From: Desmodus rotundus
Taxonomy: Eukaryota > Chordata > Mammalia > Chiroptera > Phyllostomidae
NCBI RefSeq assembly: GCF_022682495.2
Contig: NC_071398.1
Span: 91,477,705 to 91,541,704, forward strand
DNA length: 64,000 bases
Direction: 5' to 3'
Below, piece after piece: positions 53,771-64,000 of this stretch. The notes beneath the pieces are model-generated. The model searched no databases. It saw only the letters and a program-made list of their open reading frames with translations, and had not been told where the DNA came from. Positions within the stretch are counted from its first letter, which is position 1. Each line of letters begins with the position of its first letter. A program made the translations under genes and the position numbers.

Positions 53771-55434
53771 GTCTCCTCGAGCCTCCCCTGGCACCATCCA
53801 ACCTCCCTGCCCCTCAAAATCTTCTCCGGATCACCCACCCTTCCTCCTGGGATGGGAGGAGACCTTGGCAGAGGCCAGATGAAAGGGGAACCCGGAAAAT
53901 AAAGCCCTCTACAACTCGAGGGCCAAGGGCTGGAGAAACCAGAAAGTATGGGCCAAGGGAGCACTGGGCTGGAGGGGGGAACGCCCTGGAAAGCCAGGGT
54001 CACACCTACCAGAGAGCCCACCTACCCAAGTGCGCTGCACCCCGTGGAAAAAAAAAGTCCCTAATGCTCCATGCTGGGATTATGCCCCCCTCCCCAAGAG
54101 GGACATTTCCACCGTGGATGCCCCCCCAACCCGTGAGCATCTTGTTTGTTGGTGTGCTTGAAGAGAGAATATGCAGATCCCCAAAAGACTGTCCCCAGCA
54201 TCCAGGTGGATCAGGTCAGAATTGAGACATTCTGACCGACCAAATTGAGGGGGGGGGGGGCGGGTGGTGAGGCAGACCAAAAAGGGTGCCATTTATGTGG
54301 TCTCTCTTAAGGAACATAGTCTACCCCTGATTTACTTGAAACGTGAGTTGCTCAGGACAGAGCCCCTGGCACATAGAAGGTTCAGAACTAAATGAATGGT
54401 TGCCGAGTGGATGTGATTAAAAGCAGACAGTGCCTCCCACAGCCACTTGCCCCAGGTGGGCAGGCATCCCGAGGAAATACACTCAAAGTATTCAGGGTCC
54501 CTTGAAATTTGGTCCCAAGTCAAATGAACACAATAAAATAATACCCTGCATTAATAGAGTCCTTTCCTTTAAGAATTTCACCACATTTCATACATAGTTT
54601 CTACTTTAAACTCCATAAAATGACCAGAGCAAGAAAAGGATTCATATGGGACACATACAACAAGATCGCTAGCTCTCTAAGGTCACAGTGGAGGAGCAGA
54701 AAGAGTTTGGCTTGGCTAGCTTTTAGAGCCCTATGTTTTCTTGGAAGTGGTGTTATGGGGTTACCTTGGCACGGAGGAAAGAATTTGGGGGTATACAGTC
54801 AGAGGACTCGGCACAAGACCTGCCAAGCCATTTAGATGTAAGTTGCCTCATCTGTGAAGTGGTGGCTGCAAAGATGAGAGGAGGTAACGTGTGCCAAGTT
54901 CTCCATAAGCCATAGGGTATGCCTCACACACGCTTTCGTTACTGGGCCATCTATAAATAGGTGTACAAGTCATGACCCGTACACTGTAGCTGCAACATGC
55001 CTTCCCAAGACTGCCGGCTATTTCTCCAGATACCCCAGTAAGACACAGACAACCTCTGCCAGCCTCCTATGAATGAAGGAAGAAATTCCGTCATAGAGAA
55101 AGTCAGTTGTTGTTTTCGGGGGCCACTCCTGTATCCTTGACTCAGGCTGGCATGAAAACACCCATCTGTAAAAGAGATTTCCTTTTTACTTCTCAGCCTA
55201 AAGGACAGCCTCAACTACTGCACACTCCAAGTGTAGGCACCCAAATTCAAGCCCAGAAGAACAGCCCCAGTGAAGGAGTTGTAAAAGAATACATGTTCAC
55301 AAAGGGCCAAAAAGAGAATCTGTTGCCCAGAGAGCAAGACAAGACGGTGCTGGGCCTCAGGAGGTACCAGATCTGCCAGTCACGGGCATGTGGGCAGGAC
55401 TGAAGAGTTCTGTGCACTGCTGAATCTCATTTAA
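53771..55434. other. Unique sequence with G-run and L2 scrap
   Basis: A G homopolymer of about 14 lies at 54249-54262. 54345-54400 ('agcccctggcacatagaagg') is probably an L2 3' tail on the plus strand. An AATAAA occurs at 53898 without supporting transcript evidence. Confidence 0.35.
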
Positions 55435-55785
55435 TGTTACGATGGCCTGAACTGGGTCCCCCTCTCCAACTGACCTAACTCCCTAATGAGACTCCCAATG
55501 TGACTGTATCTAGAAATAGGGTCTTTAGGAGGTAATTACAGTTCAGTCAAGTCATAAGGTCTGTGACCTTAGAAGAGAAAAAGGGAGGTCTCCTCCCCAC
55601 CACCATGTGAGGCTATAACGAGAAGGCAGGCGACTGCCAGCCAGGAAGAGAGCGCGCACTAGAATCCAGCCACGCTGGCCCGCTGATCACAGACTTCCAC
55701 CCTCCAAAACTTCGAGGACGTACCTTTCTGTGGTTTGAGGCACCCAGTGTTTGGCTATGGCAGCCTGAACACACTAAGACAAATG
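55435..55785 (+). repeat. MaLR-type LTR (MLT1-like), solo
   Basis: 'gatggcctgaactgggtccc', 'ccaatgtgactgtatctaga', 'aatagggtctttaggaggta', 'accaccatgtgaggctataa', 'gccaggaagagagcgcgcac' and the end 'ggcacccagtgtttggctat' then 'ggcagcctgaacacactaag' follow the MaLR LTR. No internal region is attached. Confidence 0.8.
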
Positions 55786-55849
55786 TCTTTGCTTGGAGCT
55801 GAGCGCCACCCCTCCCCCCACACACACAACCTGCACCTGGCATTTTGTT

Positions 55850-56010
55850 CAGCACTTCCACAGTTGTTCCATTTTAATTTGTAACCGTGAGTTGGAATTG
55901 GCAGAATTTATTTTAAAATGAAGAATTTAAAACTCGGAACAACTGAGTCACTTGCTGAAAGTCACTGATGACTGTGAATGGCCAAACCGAGACTCAGGTC
56001 TCCCCAGACA
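55850..56010 (-). repeat. MIR SINE, inverted
   Basis: 'aaatgaagaatttaaaactc', 'aactgagtcacttgctgaaa', 'gtcactgatgactgtgaatg' and 'gagactcaggtctccccaga' are a decayed inverted MIR. Confidence 0.62.
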
Positions 56011-56014
56011 GCAT

Positions 56015-56285
56015 CTCACCAACAAATGCTAAGTACTTACCACGTGCTAGGTTCTGATCTAGATTATGGGGACAGAAAAATGAATGTGATTTAGAGGTGG
56101 CACATTCTGGTCAGGAAAAGAAACACACGTACAAATAATTACAGCAAGAAATGTCTACAAGGAGTAATTGGCCCAGCAGGTATGTGAGGAAAGTGGTCCA
56201 GGCAGAGGAATCCTGAGAAAATGTGGCTTTGGGGGGAGTCACAAGTACTGTTGAGCACAGGGGACAGTGGAGGAAGAGACAAGGC
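56015..56285 (-). repeat. L2 LINE, inverted
   Basis: 'aacaaatgctaagtacttac', 'cacgtgctaggttctgatct', 'tggggacagaaaaatgaatg' and 'aaagtggtccaggcagagga' follow the inverted L2 terminus and body. It ends close to a CT-rich segment with a splice-donor-like gccaaaggtgagg at 56363-56375. Confidence 0.7.
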
Positions 56286-57789
56286 AGAGATGCCCTGATG
56301 CCATTGGAGACACTGCCCCTCTTCCTCCTGTTCAAGGACTTTGACTACCTCCTCAGCGCCCTGGCCAAAGGTGAGGGCTGAACTTTAACAGAGATCAAGG
56401 CAAAAGGACCCAATCTCCCTAAGAAGAAGCAACAGTAAACTCTTCAATTAGGTTCATCTTGATATTCTATAGTAAATTATCTTTGTTTGTTTGACCTGGG
56501 GGGTCTCCTAAGGGTTAGTTATTGCTGCCCTAACCATTTGTAAATAAGCCATAATGTGGATAATTAGAATAAATTTGCATACCTATAGCTTTACTAGGAA
56601 GGTGTCAATGTTTTCACAGACTCTCAAGTCCCCAGAGGCTCCAAGTCTCACTTAAACTAATACTTGACTATCTGTCCAATAGAAATGCAGAATGCAGATA
56701 AGGACCTTTGTTAATGTCTGTCTGTTCCCCTTGGGGAGCGGTAGTCCAAGTTCCTACCAGTTACAGGCACACACAGGATTCACTTATCTTCCATTGTTTT
56801 CTTTATGAGAACAAGTTGCACACTTGTGTTTATCACATCTTTAATCCACTCTGACTTCCAGGAGTTTATTACAGGCAGCACTCAAATGCCTTCCTGCGGG
56901 GAGGGACTGTGGGTTGGGGAAGAAATGAACCCAGTAGGGCTACTTGCACTTGCAGCCTCTCCTGAAGAAATCCACTCCAGAGGCCTGCGTCCCCGCTCCT
57001 CCTCCCCCAAAGGGTACTCATTCTGAGCACCAGGCCAGCAGCCAATTTAAGGGCTGTTCTGGGATTTCCACATCTCTCTGTCTGGGAGGAGTGAAAACTA
57101 TCACCTCTACCTCACTGGAGACCTCATTAGAACTTGAACTCTGGTCTTTGTTTCTTCCCAGAGGGTTCAATACAGTGGAGAAGGTGAGGGGAGAAGGGGG
57201 GGTCAGTAAGCCCACAACTCCCAGAGCAGCAGGAGTCCAACAGCCTCTGAGAACTGGAAGTGGGTAAACAGGCAATTACCTGCACACCAGCCTGGTAACC
57301 AGAGAAGTGGCTTAAATGATTAGATTCTACTCACCGCCTCAGAGGTGGCTGCCATCCCTTCAGCCCCCCTCCCACCCAGCTTCTCAAGGCTAATTTCCCT
57401 ACCCTCTTCCTATTTTCCAAGTGCAGTTCCACCCTCAGTGGCAAAGGGGTCCCATGGCTGAGAGGCAGGCGGCTCTGTGCTGCGACACTCTTCCTGGTTT
57501 GGCCATTGTCAACATCAGCCTCTTTGTCTCTATTGGGAGAAGGGGCAAGAATCAGACAGTACTCAATACCTCTACCGCCTTCTAATCCTTTTTGGGGAAG
57601 ACAATTTAGGGAGAGAGAGGTGACTCAGAATGTGCTTCTCAGAAATTGGAGTGGGCACCCGGCTGGGCTGCAGGAAGTGTGGGGTTGGAGTGAAAGAAAC
57701 CTTACATTCCTTTCTCTGCTTTGGCTCTGAGCTCCCTCTTGCCTAAGGCTTCTAGCTAGTCCCCATTTTTTTTCACTTTCTATACCTCA
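56286..57789. other. Unique sequence, AT-rich 56440-56620
   Basis: 56440-56620 has several TTTGTTTG, GTAAATA and GATAATTAGAATAAATTTGC words and lacks repeats, a possible conserved element. No exon is recognised. Confidence 0.35.
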
Positions 57790-57965
57790 GCTGATATCAG
57801 TGCACATCCTGGTCCAGAAAGGCATCTAAATAGATAAGATTAAGGTCTAGCACTTAACTTCAAAGAATTTACAATCCAGTGGGGAAAGAGAGGTAAGGAA
57901 GTTCAGGAAATTAAAACACATGTACATAAATAAGAATACAAGGCAATATACAATAGGTGCCTGAG
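57790..57965 (-). repeat. L2 LINE fragment, inverted
   Basis: 'tctagcacttaacttcaaag', 'aatttacaatccagtgggga' and 'ttaaaacacatgtacataaa' resemble the inverted L2 terminus. Confidence 0.5.
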
Positions 57966-57984
57966 AAGTGTTACTGTTGCTGTT

Positions 57985-58545
57985 AGCCCCAGTCATTTCT
58001 CATCTGGATTACTGAACAGCCTTCTAACTGGCCCCTGCCTCACTCTGCCTCCAGCCTTTCCTCTTCTACTCCCAGTTGTCACACTACAGCCAGAATCCTT
58101 CCTTGGCTTCACCCCATCTTTCAAAATGAACAAACCCCTTAGCAATGGCGTGCCTGGCCTTTTGTAGTCTGACCTCTCCTAATCCTTGGGGGCGTGGCCC
58201 CATCCACACCAATGTTCCAACCAGAGTGAAGCATCTGTGATATCCAGACACTACCAGCTCTCTGGCCTCAGGGCCTTCGCACATGCAGCTCTAGCTGCCT
58301 GCAATGCTTTTCCCTTTCAGTTTACCTTTTGGGACCCAGCACAGAAATAACATCCTCTTCCCAGGAACCCTTCCCTGACATTCTGTCTGGGTTAAGCACC
58401 CCTCATCAGTATTCCTTTATCACCTTAGTATTAAACCTGAATTGTAATGATTTTTCCATCTCTCCTCCCCCTAGGCACCCAGTTCCTCACTCATCTTTGT
58501 ACTCAGCTCCTGGCACAGAGTAGATGATAACTAATGGATGAATGA
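57985..58545 (+). repeat. L2 LINE 3' region
   Basis: 'ttctcatctggattactgaa', 'cagccttctaactggcccct', 'acactacagccagaatcctt', 'ggcctcagggccttcgcaca', 'ctgcctgcaatgcttttccc', 'aggaacccttccctgacatt' and 'actcagctcctggcacagag' give a long collinear L2. It lies next to an inverted L2, so a transcript here could fold back. Confidence 0.87.
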
Positions 58546-60279
58546 AAGGCTGAGTGGCAGGCAGAGGAGTTCGTGGAGAATATGGGGAGGAAATAGAGGC
58601 TTTTGCCTCAGACACGATTACATCACCAAAAGGATATTGTAAGATGCATAATCTAGGCCAAGGTAGGGTTAGGAGAAAGTGAGCAGTGGGGGAAAGGGGA
58701 GAATGGACTAAAGCAATAAGGGCTCAAAGTAAAGAATGAAGAAGATGACAGTGGGAACTGGGAGAAGGAGTGGAAATGAGCTTCGCTGTGGATGGAGGCG
58801 ATGCTGTAAGCTTTAGCAAGTGTTTGGATGTGTTGGCAGGATGGGGAGCTGGGGGGAGGGGTGGGGCCTGCATCCCTGGCACCTGAGAAGGAGCTTGAGT
58901 AGAAGCAGCAGACAGAGTCAGGAGAAGCCACTGCATGCAGGTAGTGGTGGGGAAAGGGCTGCAAGGGAATCCGTGAGAGGAGATGAACTGTTTTCAGGAA
59001 GAGCTTCAGCTAATTAGGACAGGGAGCGAACAGACTGGAGGAATTTTGAGCTCTGGGTTGAATTTTGTCTCTGGGTGGTCTAGGCATGCAAAGACTAACA
59101 AGTTGGGGCCTCCTCGGCTTATTCTTTCAGAAGGTCCAGTAGTGATGGTGCTTTGTAAATCTCTTACAGCTTTAGCACAACATGCTCCTGCTACCGACCA
59201 GACCTATTAATGCTTTTGCATTTCCCCCCACTCCAGCGGACTTGGCTGGGGGAAGATGCTGTTTCTCCATCTGGACAGGGCTATGTTTTATCAAATACAC
59301 TGCAGTTCTCAGTCCCCTCACTATTTTCCTTTTCTCACATTCTTCCTGTTTTCTGACTCTGAGTTTATTTTAGTCTAGTGTTTCTCTTGAAGTCATCACA
59401 GACATCTGTCTCCCTTGCCTCCCCCGTCCAACCACCCCTCTTCCCTCTCCCACTCCTACTCATCTCCTTAACCTCTCGGCAGTTGCCTTAAGAGACCTAA
59501 AACTGCTCAGTTCCCTCCTCTCCTCTCAATATCCGGAGCCTTTGTTGGACATGCCACAACCTGTTCTCGGCCTCAGACTAATCCTCCATAACACTGAAAA
59601 TGACAGATGAGGTCAGACTTGCTTGGGAGGAAAGGACGAGAAAATTTCTTACCCAGGAAACCACGCTTATTCATAACTGGCTTTCTAAATGAGAATAGGC
59701 TATGAGTGTGTGTGTTTTCTGCTGAGAGGAGCCCCAAATCCTGCTTTCCTCATAGCACAAATCTGCATTCCAATGTATGTTAAACTCCTAACTTGCACGG
59801 AGAATGAAGCATCAGAAATATACGTGTTTAGATTAGGAGCTGGCAGCACTGGCTTTGGGGAGTGTCCTTTACCCTCTAGGAACCTCTCATAGTTTGTTAC
59901 CTTGCCAACTGGTGTGCCGGAGTTGAACTGAGTCTTCCTGGGCTGGGAGTGAGGAAGAGAGTGCCGGCTGCTGAGGCTAACAAGGTCCCTGGAGTGATTT
60001 ATTAGTGTCTCCAGTCTCCTTTATTTGACAGGAGAAGGAAAAGAAAGTGTTGATTCCTTCTGATAAGAGACCCATACTTACCAGTTTATATATTTGGCCC
60101 CATTCACCTCAATACGGCTGTTTCTGCAGCCATTACTTCTGCCTTAAAACAGTTGCAAGCCCTTTGAATTGACCCAACGCCCTCTCCGGCCATCATCCTC
60201 ATTCTCCTTTGTCTGTCTTTTAGGCTATGCTTCTTGGGGAGGGGGTTACAGCCAGAGCCTCCACATCCTTTCCTCCACT
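58546..60279. other. Unique sequence, no gene recognised
   Basis: Contains pyrimidine-rich stretches near 59400-59560 that may be a decayed L2 body. No exon is recognised. Confidence 0.3.
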
Positions 60280-60540
60280 CCCGGTATATAATTGGGTCTT
60301 CTCTGGCATCTGCTACCAGAACCTCTCCCCAAATTCATCAATGACAATCTAGTTCAATGCCACTTCCTTTGTTCTCATTTTCCTTGACTTTTCTGCTGCC
60401 CCTCCCCCCTGGCTCTACTCTCACCTCTCCACAAACTGTGTTCCTGCTGACAGCACCCTCTTTCCACTTCACTGGGTCTTTAGCTTTTGCCCTTCTCTCT
60501 TGCCGGGATAGTTTATGCTCTCAGCTTTAAGGACCATCTC
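60280..60540 (+). repeat. L2 LINE internal fragment
   Basis: 'attcatcaatgacaatctag', 'ttctcattttccttgacttt' and 'tctgctgcccctcccccctg' parallel the reverse-transcriptase part of L2, which in intact copies encodes a LDLSAAFD-type motif. It is strongly decayed. Confidence 0.5.
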
Positions 60541-60704
60541 TAAGGCGGCCATGTCCCCCTAAAGAGCAGCATTTCAAAGGCACAGAGGCCTGCAGAGGTA
60601 TCTTATGGCTGGAGGTAGCATGGGAGGGAAGGAATGGCCAGAGGGCGCCAAGCCTTGAGTGACCTCAAGCTGAGTTCACACTTGACCCTGAGGTCAGTGG
60701 AATA

Positions 60705-60845
60705 TCTACTTTTTAAACTTTAGAGTGCATACAAATTACCCGGGGATCTTATAAAAATGCAGAATCAGCTGATAGGGGTGGGGCCTGAGGTTCTCTGTAT
60801 TTCTGGCAAATTCCAGATGATAATGGTGCTGCTGGTCTCTGGACC
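60705..60845 (+). mobile_element. MER5A-type hAT MITE fragment
   Basis: 'tacaaattacccggggatct', 'tataaaaatgcagaatcagc', 'gtggggcctgaggttctctg' and 'gataatggtgctgctggtct' follow MER5A; both ends are worn. Confidence 0.7.
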
Positions 60846-63800
60846 TTCCTTTAGAAGGAAGGGGCTAGATCCCACTTACTTATATACTGTCATATCTTGG
60901 GGGGATTTCTATGTCTTTTGCATCTGCTCTGGGATGTAATCTGACTTGAGGGCCAGAATCCTGCTGTTTGCATCTTTGTCTTCCCCACTGATGACTTTCT
61001 TGTGGGTGTTCCTGTAAGTTAATAGATGGGCTGAGTTGTTTGTATTTTCTAGCTTTGCTATACAAACACTAATTTATTTTCAAATCACAATAGTGAAGCA
61101 AGTGGATACTTTTTTTTTTTACTATAAATAGAAACCAAAAATGTTGAATGACTCTCCGAGTACTGAGTCACATTTTCAAATTCTAGTCCACAAGTCCCTT
61201 GCTCAGCGGGGTCCCCAGGACCTAGCCTGGAGTGAATTCAATCACTGCCTCACTTGACCATTCAAGATGACCTAGCGACTCACTCTCTGGGTCTCGTTTA
61301 CTCTCTCAGAGGGAGTTCAGGAGCCTTAGGGACCTGCCTGCCCCATGTTTGCAGGCCAGATGCCTTATGCCGAGGTGACTAAAAGGTTGGGAAGCCATCA
61401 GCTGTGCCGACCCACATGCCAGAACTGCCCACATACCACATCTTTACCACTGCTGTCTGCAGTGCAGGCTAGGAGCGCCGTTTAAAATGCATTTCGAAGA
61501 GGGAGAGGGGTGAGGGGGGAACCACAGAAATCACAGCGTAATAACCACCTGAGCATAGCGTCCCATGTACCTGAAGTTCAACTTCTGAAACTGAACCTTT
61601 GTTTTCGGGAATTTCTCCAATGGCCATAAAAAGAAAAGTACCTCCGGTCTCCAAAGTAGGTCACACAGTCAGAGACAGAGAGTGCGCTGATAAATGCAGA
61701 TGCCAAGGCGCTTTCACCCTTTTCCAAACCAAAAATAAAGCTGGGAAGTTGTCGGAAGAAAATGGGAGGTTTGTGGTGCAGCTTGAGACAAGCCAGGGAC
61801 AAAGAAGAGTGCGGGGGCTCCTCCCTGGATTCACTGCCCACAGAAGACCTTCTGGAGAACTTGGTTCAGTGGCAATTCCTCCTCGTGACTGCCCCTCACC
61901 CCACAGTATCTCTTCACACCCCCTAGCTCATTTTCTGCTGGTCACCTCTTGGGGGAGTCCAGTGTGTTAGAACTACTCCCCCACCCCCACTTCCGGTAAC
62001 TCACAGTAACAAGTTTCTGTTAGTCAATCGAAGCCCAGATGGGGGAGTCAAGGCAAAGCGTGCTTTGGGATTTTCTTCATCAGAGCAGTTCTGTGATTCA
62101 TTATCTGTTCTAGAAAGCCGCACAGGCAGCTCCAGGAAAAGGACAGGGGATTGGAAGTGGTGTGGAGCCCACATTTGGGCTGCCTTGGCGTTGCCTCTCC
62201 TTTCCTCTACCTGGCAGCCAGCCAAGCTGGTTTGCAGCTCCTGTTTCTAGGATGGATACTCCCACCCCCACCTCCACCCCCACCCCCAGCGATTGTGATG
62301 GAATTGGGAATCTGGTGAGGCTCCAGGGTTAGATGACCAGCTACCACAGCTGTGGCCTGATCTCCAAAGCCCAGAGTCTCTGGAAACTCTGCAAGTCTCA
62401 AGGTCAAGAAATCCAACTCTGCTCCTTCATAGTGGGTGGCAGCATTCCTAGTCACAGCTCTTTCCTGAGCACTCAGTCTCTTCCCCAGGCAAACAACCAA
62501 TGCAAGTGTGTTCAGGAGGGGCACGGCGGGAGGGGAGACTTAGAAAGACCCAGACAGACAGAGACAGCAGGACAATACAGCACTGAAGGAAGTATCTGGT
62601 GCCACAAAGGGCAGGAAGGTGCTGTAACCTGTTAGAAAGAATCAGCCAGGCAGATGTGGATCTAGTTGCAGAAAAACACTAATGGGTAGAATCCTGGATT
62701 CAGGAAAGGGATCAAGTGTGGGCAGCCGCCAAGGGAAATCCTGTATCTCAGGGACAACAGCAGTGCTTTGAGCAGAGGACATAGAATGGTTTTCTTGTAC
62801 CGCAGAGAAAGCAAGTTTCTAGCAGCTGCCCTGCTCCAAGACTTGAGAGGTAGCACGGGTCAAAAAAAAAAAAGAACAGGTGGGAACACATGGCTTTTGG
62901 CACATCGCAGAGCTCTAGAAAATTGAACGGAGCCTTGCCTTGGCATCTGTCAGCATGATTGGGCTGGGACAGCCTGACAGAGGCCCAGTTCATGGTGGGA
63001 AGCAGAGAGCTGGGATCAGGGCTGACTTGGTGCTGAGTGAGTAGAAAAGGGTAAGCTGGGTCTCACCTTCATCCTGAGTTAGGGATGGGGCTTATCACAC
63101 ACACATAGGGGCTTCCTGTGACCAGGTCCCAGAAAACTCCATTATATAAAAGAAGTAGATTTACCAACAAATATCACAGGCCTACTTTGTGCCAATCCCT
63201 AAAGGAATCACATCCAGAGATGTTTAGAGGTAGTCCTAGGGACCACCAGTCCTTCTTCCTGCAGCTTTCAAAAGCTGATAGCCAACACTCTTTCTCACCT
63301 GCCCACCTTTCCCCATAAGGAGACAGCATCTTTGTGCCCATAAGTGCACAGGGTCCAGCGGTAGAGGCTGCAGCTGGTCAGAAGAGCCGGGAGAGAAAGA
63401 GAGGCCCTTTCAGGAATGCAGTCCCTGGAGGCTTCTCCCGCCCTGCATGTAGGATTCCAAAGGTCTGAGATAAACCCCAGCATACAGTCCAGCAAAGATG
63501 CTTTGGGCTCTATTCCTCTGGGAGAGCACAATTGCTAGAGAGGGCTTTTATTTTTAAAACCCTCTTTCCCTCCCGTTAAGGGAAGAGGTTGGTGGCAGGC
63601 GTTGGGGAAAATCTGTGTTTGGGTCAGGAAGGAAACATTCTTCTAGATGTGTGTATCGTTTTTCACTTTCTTTCTGCTCTCACACACTGCCGTCTCTATT
63701 GTGCCCCCAAGAACGGTCTGAAAAACTCTGAGGGCATGAGTTAAGATCTCAATGATTTCTAACGTAACTCTACTTCTACTATATTTTTGCTCCCAAGGCT

Positions 63801-64000
63801 TTCCACTGGGTAGAATTTTTAATTTGAACAATGGTTCAGAGGCTGAGAGGCAAACTGCTCATTACTGGAACGAGTGCCAGGAATCCTGGGAAGCAGCCCT
63901 CGCTCCCCACTGGAGGCCTGCACCTAATAGTAATGGCTCCTTTCATCGTCACCGGAGGGCTGGATCAGGGTTTCTTTTCATTCTCTTTTTCTTTCAATGA
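60846..64000. other. Unique sequence, no gene recognised
   Basis: 3.1 kb with short overlapping frames only. A C/A-rich tract (ccacccccacctccacccc and similar) lies near 62258-62288. T and A runs occur at 61109-61121 and 62862-62872. No repeat family, promoter or RNA gene is recognised. Confidence 0.3.

Noticed and set aside
53310..54021. Long minus-strand frames across the CpG island (163 and 159 codons)
   Set aside because: Stop-poor because of high GC, composition is alanine/arginine/glycine/proline-rich, and no domain is recognisable. Kept only as a possibility for promoter direction.
60632..60650. CTCF-like CCAGAGGGCGCC
   Set aside because: Lacks the conserved CC four to five bases upstream of the AG core, as do the similar matches at 12403, 27797 and 53280.

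Overview
This window reads as a stretch of mammalian nuclear DNA, most probably from a bat. It has no operons, no dense coding and no long conserved open frame. Most of what can be recognised is old interspersed repeat shared by eutherian mammals: MIR, L2, old L1, MaLR-type LTRs, Tigger and MER5-type DNA transposons. On top of these lie younger elements that point to bats. Three are tRNA-derived SINEs of the VES kind at 2356-2561, 15519-15711 and 22831-23029. Others are short DNA transposons with intact terminal inverted repeats at 18120-18284, 20341-20541, 29541-29807 and 50605-50802, and a 93-bp L1 tail with a perfect 13-bp target duplication at 42333-42425. All family names are from memory of consensus sequences; no database was searched.

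Layout. 1-8 kb: MIRs, a Tigger fragment with a readable transposase N-terminus, a VES SINE, L2 tails, a GC-rich block with a strong CTCF-type motif (6278-6296), and a short Tigger-family MITE (7496-7679). 8-15 kb: mostly unique sequence, an inverted L1 remnant (11270-11790), then the best candidate for deeply conserved non-coding DNA (about 12455-13130), followed by a CTCF-type motif at 13847-13865. 15-23 kb: AT-rich and repeat-dense, with nested insertions (SINE in L1; MITE and Tigger in another L1; an LTR-like piece in a third). 23-45 kb: GC-richer with scattered MIR/L2, an LTR at 33600-34165, a perfect AAGGTCA-type palindrome at 40783-40803, the young L1 tail and an RFX X-box at 43173-43185. 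45-64 kb: MER5A, an extreme C-tract, a long inverted L2, a mariner-type MITE, a CpG island with a textbook RFX X-box and a Kozak ATG at 53541-53558, another MaLR LTR, and several L2 copies.

I find no exon that I can name. The window is best read as intergenic or intronic regulatory sequence with one likely promoter (the CpG island at 53.15-53.77 kb, direction unknown) and perhaps a weaker one near 6.1-6.35 kb. CTCF-type motifs occur in both orientations, including a reverse/forward divergent step between 6.3 and 13.8 kb and forward sites at 13.8, 26.2 and 37.6 kb facing reverse sites at 39.5 and 42.2 kb. This could organise chromatin loops. I see no evidence of a new enzymatic or defence system; the interest lies in regulatory DNA and transposon history.
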